64,000 nucleotides of DNA. Origin: Trachythela sp. YZ-2020. Its lineage: Eukaryota; Cnidaria; Anthozoa; Malacalcyonacea; Clavulariidae. Shown piece by piece: positions 57,195 to 64,000 of this stretch. How positions within the stretch are numbered: the stretch's first letter is position 1; each line of letters opens with the position of its first letter. Both the position numbers and the translations under genes were made by a program. The stretch spans positions 682,001 through 746,000 of the forward strand of contig JADLSH010000335.1 in the NCBI GenBank assembly GCA_016169945.1, in the 5' to 3' direction. The notes beneath the pieces were generated by a model. That model ran no database searches. It worked only from the letters and a program-made list of their open reading frames with translations, and had not been told where the DNA came from.

Positions 57195-58379
57195 CAGGGC
57201 GCCTATAAGATAGGGCGGTGAAACCAGGGCTTCAGAATCATTTTAACTAAGCGGCTGTATTGAGAAAGTAGACGGTCACTACAGCTGTTTGCTTCATGTA
57301 ATCAGCTAAGCCTTTTTACAGTAGTGTAAGTCTCAGTAAAGGCCAATGTTCTTGTTGAAAAGGAATGTGTCATTAAAAGACGCTAAAATTACAATAGGAA
57401 ACTGCAAAGCGATTTCTGACAAAAATTACTCGTTCACCACACACTGTAGCCCAATTTGGTGTTTAGATAATAGTTAACCTTACGTCTGCTTTTGATCTCT
57501 TACCGATGATTAAATAGTACTTAAAAAACTCATTAATAATTCATGAGGAAAATACAAAGGAAATCACTATCGTGTGTCCGTGTCAGGGGTTTTATATGTG
57601 ATAAAAAATCATGTTGATTTACATAAACTTTAGGTTTGATTTTCTCGGCTTAGACAATGTTTATTTTTAAAATTACTTCGCCAATGAACTCATAAGATGG
57701 GTCGTTTTTTAAGCCATTTAAAACACTCGCAGTTCGTGCTTTATCAGATATAAAACACTCGTGCTGCGCAATCGTGTTTTATATCTGATAAAGCACTCCT
57801 GCTCGTGTTTTAAATAGTACATAAAGTGCAATGACAAATACAGATTTAGAAGTACATGAAGAGTAATGTTGTAAAGAAAGTATAGCCGGCGGTAAACCTC
57901 GCAACACCCGCCGGAGCTCTGGCGGTTACCGGCTTATTTTGAAAGCCCTGTGAAACGGCAATACGACGTACTGAAACATGTGTGAAAAAACTGAAGCACT
58001 TTAGGCCTGGGGGTAGGGCGGCCGGCTGCGAATTTTTATCAAAACAAAAAAAGTGATGCGAAATTCGAGGAGGCTGATTAAATCTCTTATTTTGCCGAAA
58101 TCATTGAGTCGATGGTTGGTAACATAGTTCATATAAGGCATTCTTAAAAAAATAACAACAAAAATATAAGGCATTCTTAAAAAAATAACAACAAAAATTT
58201 TCCACATTGAAACCGAACGGAACACCAAATATTAGGCAGACATTTCTGAAGTCGCGCGAAAACTGTTCGCGCATACATTAGTTAGGCTCGCATGTGTTCG
58301 AATATTCGGGGGGTCCCGTGCATCACACATATTTCAGGGCACACGGCACGTTTCACCGCCCTATCTTATAAACGCCCTG
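57195..58379. mobile_element. hAT-like non-autonomous element, 1185 bp
   Basis: CAGGGCGCCTATAAGATAGG and the complement (CCTATCTTATAAACGCCCTG) at the ends, with GTTCATATA repeated outside (57186-57194, 58380-58388). Inside are a foldback built on AAAACACTCG (57,715-57,815) and a duplicated ATAAGGCATTCTTAAAAAAA block near 58,130-58,200. No transposase. Confidence 0.85.
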
Positions 58380-58443
58380 GTTCATATATGTGTACCCCTT
58401 GTACCTTTCTTTTATCCCACAATCATAAAAAATCCAGTATTTA

Positions 58444-59109
<666 letters not shown>

Positions 59110-59186
59110 ATGATACAAGTATACTTGAAATATGCAAAGTGTAGATAAAAATTGATTCAATTTTTATTCATTACTTAAAGACATAC

Positions 59187-59263
59187 ATCTGGTGGAGCGG
59201 GTGGTCCTTCTTCAAATATTCTACTCAGAATTGGAATAAGAAATGCGGCAGTCTTGCCAGATC
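59187..59263 (-). CDS. DDX3: DDX3-like helicase exon, motif I
   Basis: 77 nt: GSGKTAAFLIPILSRIFEEG then PPAPPD. It carries the Walker A lysine and is completed by the Gly split with the upstream exon. Donor GTATGT. Confidence 0.95.
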
Positions 59264-59334
59264 CTAGAAAAAAGATATTCACATTCATAAATGAACCATA
59301 CTAAGAACCGGATTCATATTGTACCATGCCAAAT

Positions 59335-59645
59335 AACACATGTAAAAATCTCACATCTTGTCAACACGACAAGATGTGTTCGTCGCAACAGACTTGTACC
59401 AAGCTTGTCAACAAGTTTTAACGATGTTGTCATTTTATGAAGTTGCTACAAGGTTGTCACTCGCAACTCGTTATTAAAAAGTTGTTGAATTGCAGGACGA
59501 TAACAAGTTGTGGGAACAACTTGTAACTCAACAACCTTGTAGCAAGGTCAAAAACTTGTCAACAACCTGGGAACAAGCAGTGCGAACACATCCTGATAAC
59601 AAGTTATTGAAATAGCATTGGTACAAGTCTGCTGCAGGTTTGTTA
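59335..59645. mobile_element. complex foldback repeat rich in AACAAGTTGT
   Basis: Multiple direct and inverted copies of ACAAGTTGT/ACAACTTGT over about 310 bp, able to form several stems. Probably a MITE; ends not defined. The following intron, 59,650-61,676, has no exon or repeat I can identify. Confidence 0.5.
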
Positions 59646-61620
59646 CAACTTGTGCGTTTTTGTTTATGCCCGTTATCACCCAATTTACTCACTGAGATAT
59701 ACCTTTGTTCCATTCCACGCTTACCATTATCAAAAACAGTGCAAGTGGTAATTAGGCATGCAAGTGTTTGTTTACCATTAACATGAAAACCCCATCGGGT
59801 TTGAAACCGTGTAAACGGAATGTAAAATTTTGACTGGAAACTTTTGAAAAATTTTGACTGGAAATTTTGTCTGACACCGAAAGTCATAAAATAATTTAAA
59901 ATTGCTCTTTGGGACTGATGAACAAACATGCAAAAATGTGTAAAAGAACATAATTGACCGTATGAAACGTTGCAACAGGAAAGAGGGCAACCTTTTCAAG
60001 CAAGCGGGTTATCCCGGTTGGACTAACACAATATGCGTGTTCCATATTATTGCGTTCTATTCGGAATCTCTGTGTAAATAAGCACCGAAGTTGTCCAAAA
60101 ATGAGAATTGGGTCCCTACTATTAATAGTATTAGGAACTAGGGTACCTGCAAGGTAGGGAATGCTGCGGGACTGTTATTATTCTTTAGCTTCTTGAAGCA
60201 AACATGCAAACAATATGCAACACAAATTATATTCAGTAGACGGTAATTATTTGCATTGACCCAGTGGCTTGCGCGCTGTCAGTAGATGCATACCCTAGCA
60301 TAGTTTGCAGGATGAGACAAGCTAAATATATCACGAAACATGAAAGACATCAAATTTTGTAACATCTATTTCAAAATATCAATATTTTCCATGTATTGTA
60401 CTACCACATGGAATTCCCACATGAAACGCATGTTTACTGCGATGAGTAATTGGACACTGCCACGCAAGGAAATTTGCATATTTTTTTAGTGTGTAAAAGC
60501 GTTAAACTATATATACATGTGCGCAAAATAATTTTGCATTTGGAAATGCGAGTCACCTATATGTAAAGCACAACTCATTTCAACTCATTGCCTTTCGAAT
60601 ATTTGTCTTAGTGCGCGCACAACTGAGACCCTGTATAAAAACATATTTATATGCCTACAGTAGCCTATTTAATAGGTCAAACAGAATGATTCAGTCAGGC
60701 AATTTAGACGATCAATTGCATATCTGTGACTTTGTGTCAAGTTCACACGGAGTCACAATCGTCAAGCGGCATACACGAAACATCACTTGATGCAAAATAT
60801 GGAAATCAGCAAGAGAAAGCAAACGCGAATGGATAGAAAAACCTTTTAAAGACATCTCTATGTAAGACTTCCATGCTTTACAGCACTAACAGCTCAAGCA
60901 AAGTCGATAGCACATTAGCAGAATACATAGTTTATATATAAACAGACACTGAATCTAGCTGCGATCGATTGTGTGCTTTCAGCGTTTCATAGATATATAA
61001 ATTAAGATTGCCAACTTTCCAAAAAGGAGTAAACAAATGTAAATGTAACATATAAACAAAAGACAAAATATGCTACCTTGAATGGTCAAAATAGACTTGA
61101 AAAAGCTTTAGAAATTCGATAACAATTCGAAGACTCCGTCCGTCAAAATCGAAAAGCACAGGAACTGAGCGAGTTTAAAATTTGTGTTCTGCGCATAGCA
61201 AGCGCGCACGACCACAATTCCATGCGCTAAATAAAATTTACTTCAAAACCCCCTCTCTACACATATTAGGCTGCTGCTACGCTCGCTCGCTTGAGGCTCG
61301 CTCGCTCCGCAGCAATTACTATCGCAAGGGAAGTGCTGCCGTATATTCACATAGGAAAGCAAAAATAAATAAACACTGAGATTGATAATACATATATTGT
61401 AAACATATAGAGTGTAGAGAGTATATATATTTATTGTTTTAGGTATATGTCTTTATGTCATCACCCCTGATTGGGAAGCAACATCCAACCGATATACACA
61501 TTGCAAAAGACATCACCATACTGTATATACGAGCTCATTGTATCGTCAAAATATTGAGAATGTGTATAGGTATACATCTACTGTATATATGTAACAAAAT
61601 TGTAGATTTAACAACTGTTA

Positions 61621-61767
<147 letters not shown>

Positions 61768-62417
61768 CTACAGTAAGAGAACATTGAGTAATGATACATA
61801 AAAATTAACATCAACACCGCCTAACAAACACATTTACCACTCAACACCTGGGTTACAGGTGGGGTCGTGGGGCTCAAAGTTTTTGTAACACCTTCGTGCG
61901 TGTACACGGAGCTTAATTACACGCACAGCTCGTGCACTACACGAAGCATTGTACAAATATAACAAAAGACAATTTTAATTACACGCTGCTCGAAAGAAAG
62001 TCAACTACGCGAGTCTTGTAGCTCGTGTACTAAATGACAATCACTGAAAAAGTACGCGATTTCGGTTGTGTATGAAGTCAAGAAGACATACTATAAAAAT
62101 ACAACAAAACATGCGTCTTTTATGGCTGCAGAAGCTAGGGAGCCATGGAGCGACGCTACCTCCATAGTCCAAGGGGCTGACTCCAAATTCAAAATGTGCA
62201 CTTCAAAACTTAGTTGAATTCTGGAGATACAGGCGAACTCCAAAAATCATGTGTCGGCTACGTCTAATAGAACCTTCACATTTTCCTTCACGAGCATTTC
62301 ATACAAGTAACTACAAATTCTGTAAATTCTAGTCAAACCGTCACTGTATTTTATTTAACAATATATCTCGTTTAAAAAGAACGAGCGTTTTACGATCACA
62401 TAAGCTTAAATACTTAC

Positions 62418-62465
62418 AGCAATATTGTGTGTGACAACCTCCCCAAGATTAGTACAATCGGCAAA
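62418..62465 (-). CDS. DDX3: DDX3-like helicase 48-bp exon
   Basis: Sixteen codons, phase 0: FADCTNLGEVVTHNIA. Acceptor ATTTAG, donor GTAAGT. It matches the position of the short linker between the DDX3 signature and the Q motif. Too short to stand out as an ORF. Confidence 0.9.
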
Positions 62466-62737
62466 CTAAATATGAAACAAATAATACAACATATTGTGAT
62501 GATTTAATATCTATGGCCCCCGTTCACATGGGATCGTACGAATTCGAAATCGTATTCAAACTTGAACGGTTTTGCCTTTTACGAGGGGACATATGGGGGG
62601 CAAGACCCCTCGAGGCTTCTCAAAGCCTTTGAATGATAGCTGACTAACTGTGTAACAAAGCTGTATCAATGCTTTTAAACCACGAAAGCCTTGATATAGG
62701 CTATAATGTAAGTAAATTTGCATGGAATTTAAGCCAA

Positions 62738-62935
62738 ATGGACCATTCCCCTATTAAACTAACTTTTGAACTAGGAAATTGTATCAGTACAGCTGGAAAG
62801 AGCATCCTAAGTTTAGTAAAATTGCAAAGTTTGGTTGCGAAATGTTGTAAAATGTGGAAAATATAGCCCTGTGAAGTTGGTACATTTTGTATATTTTTGT
62901 ATTACGCACGCAAAACGGTTACCACTTTTAAAAAA
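62738..62935. mobile_element. half copy of the palindromic MITE
   Basis: One arm plus loop of the 830-1158 element, ending near CCACTTTTAAAA; second arm missing. The intron then has four 13-bp repeats GGGTGATAACTGA at 63006-63062. Confidence 0.8.
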
Positions 62936-63088
62936 CTGTACTGCAGTACAATCAATATGCATTCTTGTCATTATAGCCAAAATTTTTATCAAACCTAGAA
63001 AAACAGGGTGATAACTGAGGGTGATAACTGAGGATGATAACTGAGGGTGATAACCGAGGGTGCGCTACAAATAGTATATTAAGACTTA

Positions 63089-63432
<344 letters not shown>

Positions 63433-64000
63433 AGTGAGCGCGAAGTGTCTCGAATCGCGTTATGCATCGAGTATCGAGACGCCGCGTTTGAAGATCGAGA
63501 AACAGGGATTCGAGAATCGAGACGCCGCATTGTGTTAAACAAGCGTTCACAGTAGATAGATGAATATCTTCGCCGCAAATAATACTTTAGACTTTACATT
63601 AAAACTTTTGCGTATTGTCATGTTAAATAAATGGTTTTATAGCTTTACAAATCTCGTTTACGCCAATTCTTGTTGTGTTAAATCATTTCGCTTGAGGTCA
63701 GGTCTGTCGAAAGTATAAATTATACTGATTACTGTAGTATATAATACGATCATATAACGTATATGTCGCAGAGTAAACGACTCCGAGAAGTTTAACACGC
63801 GTATATCTTCAAATATGTAATTTACCACGTCAGCGATTTTTAAGATATTTTCGGCAAAAATATAGTAAAACGCTGGACAATTTGCAGTACTTTATGTCAA
63901 AGAAACTTACGCTCAATATTTCCGAACAATTTAGTATATACAGTAGTTAAAGCCTGGTTCACACTGGTAATTTTGTCGGCGATTATTCTCCTCCTGACGC

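Overview
The window is eukaryotic and invertebrate-like: AT-rich, intron-dense and crowded with transposons. It most resembles a cnidarian genome. That assignment is inference from the DDX3/PL10-type protein, the modular Ig exons, and the mix of CR1-like LINEs, a Ty3/gypsy element, and hAT-, piggyBac-, PIF- and pogo-type MITEs. I see no prokaryotic features and no CRISPR array, and I recognised no tRNA or rRNA gene.

Region 1 (1-30,142) is part of a minus-strand gene encoding extracellular immunoglobulin-type domains. Exons can be placed by matching splice sites, and all are symmetric phase 1-1. A roughly 5-kb cassette (exon order in transcription E-D-C-B) is present three times in tandem: U1 788-5782, U2 5783-22884, U3 22885-30135. 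A different Ig exon (A) follows at 449-754. The copies have decayed unequally. U2 has a frameshift in exon B, and U3 has lost exon B. Each copy carries different transposon insertions at sites that are empty in its sisters. The D-C intron consists almost entirely of an AAGGT-family satellite, about 0.5 kb in U1, 0.6 kb in U3 and 6.2 kb in U2. The very long ORFs inside that satellite are not genes.

Mobile elements in this region include a near-full-length LINE with two frameshifts (6371-9721), a 5'-truncated CR1-like LINE (10825-12800), a LINE with a twin-priming-type 5' inversion (25662-27133), and a DNA-transposon-like element (22981-24768). The last carries a 2A peptide fused to a cysteine-protease-like protein.

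Region 2 (30,143-46,125) has no confident host gene. It holds a young but broken Ty3/gypsy-type LTR retrotransposon (30507-35031) and many foldback or MITE elements, some nested, including a perfect 48-bp palindrome and a 59-bp hairpin with 28-bp perfect arms.

Region 3 (46,126-64,000) is the 3' part of a DDX3/PL10/Belle-type DEAD-box RNA helicase on the minus strand. Twelve exons encode about 528 residues, from just before the helicase core to the stop codon. The N-terminal exons lie beyond the window. Its introns are packed with MITEs, a 48-bp tandem repeat, and a telomere-like (TTAGGGTTGAGG)n array.

The two genes show no functional link. They share only dispersed repeats.
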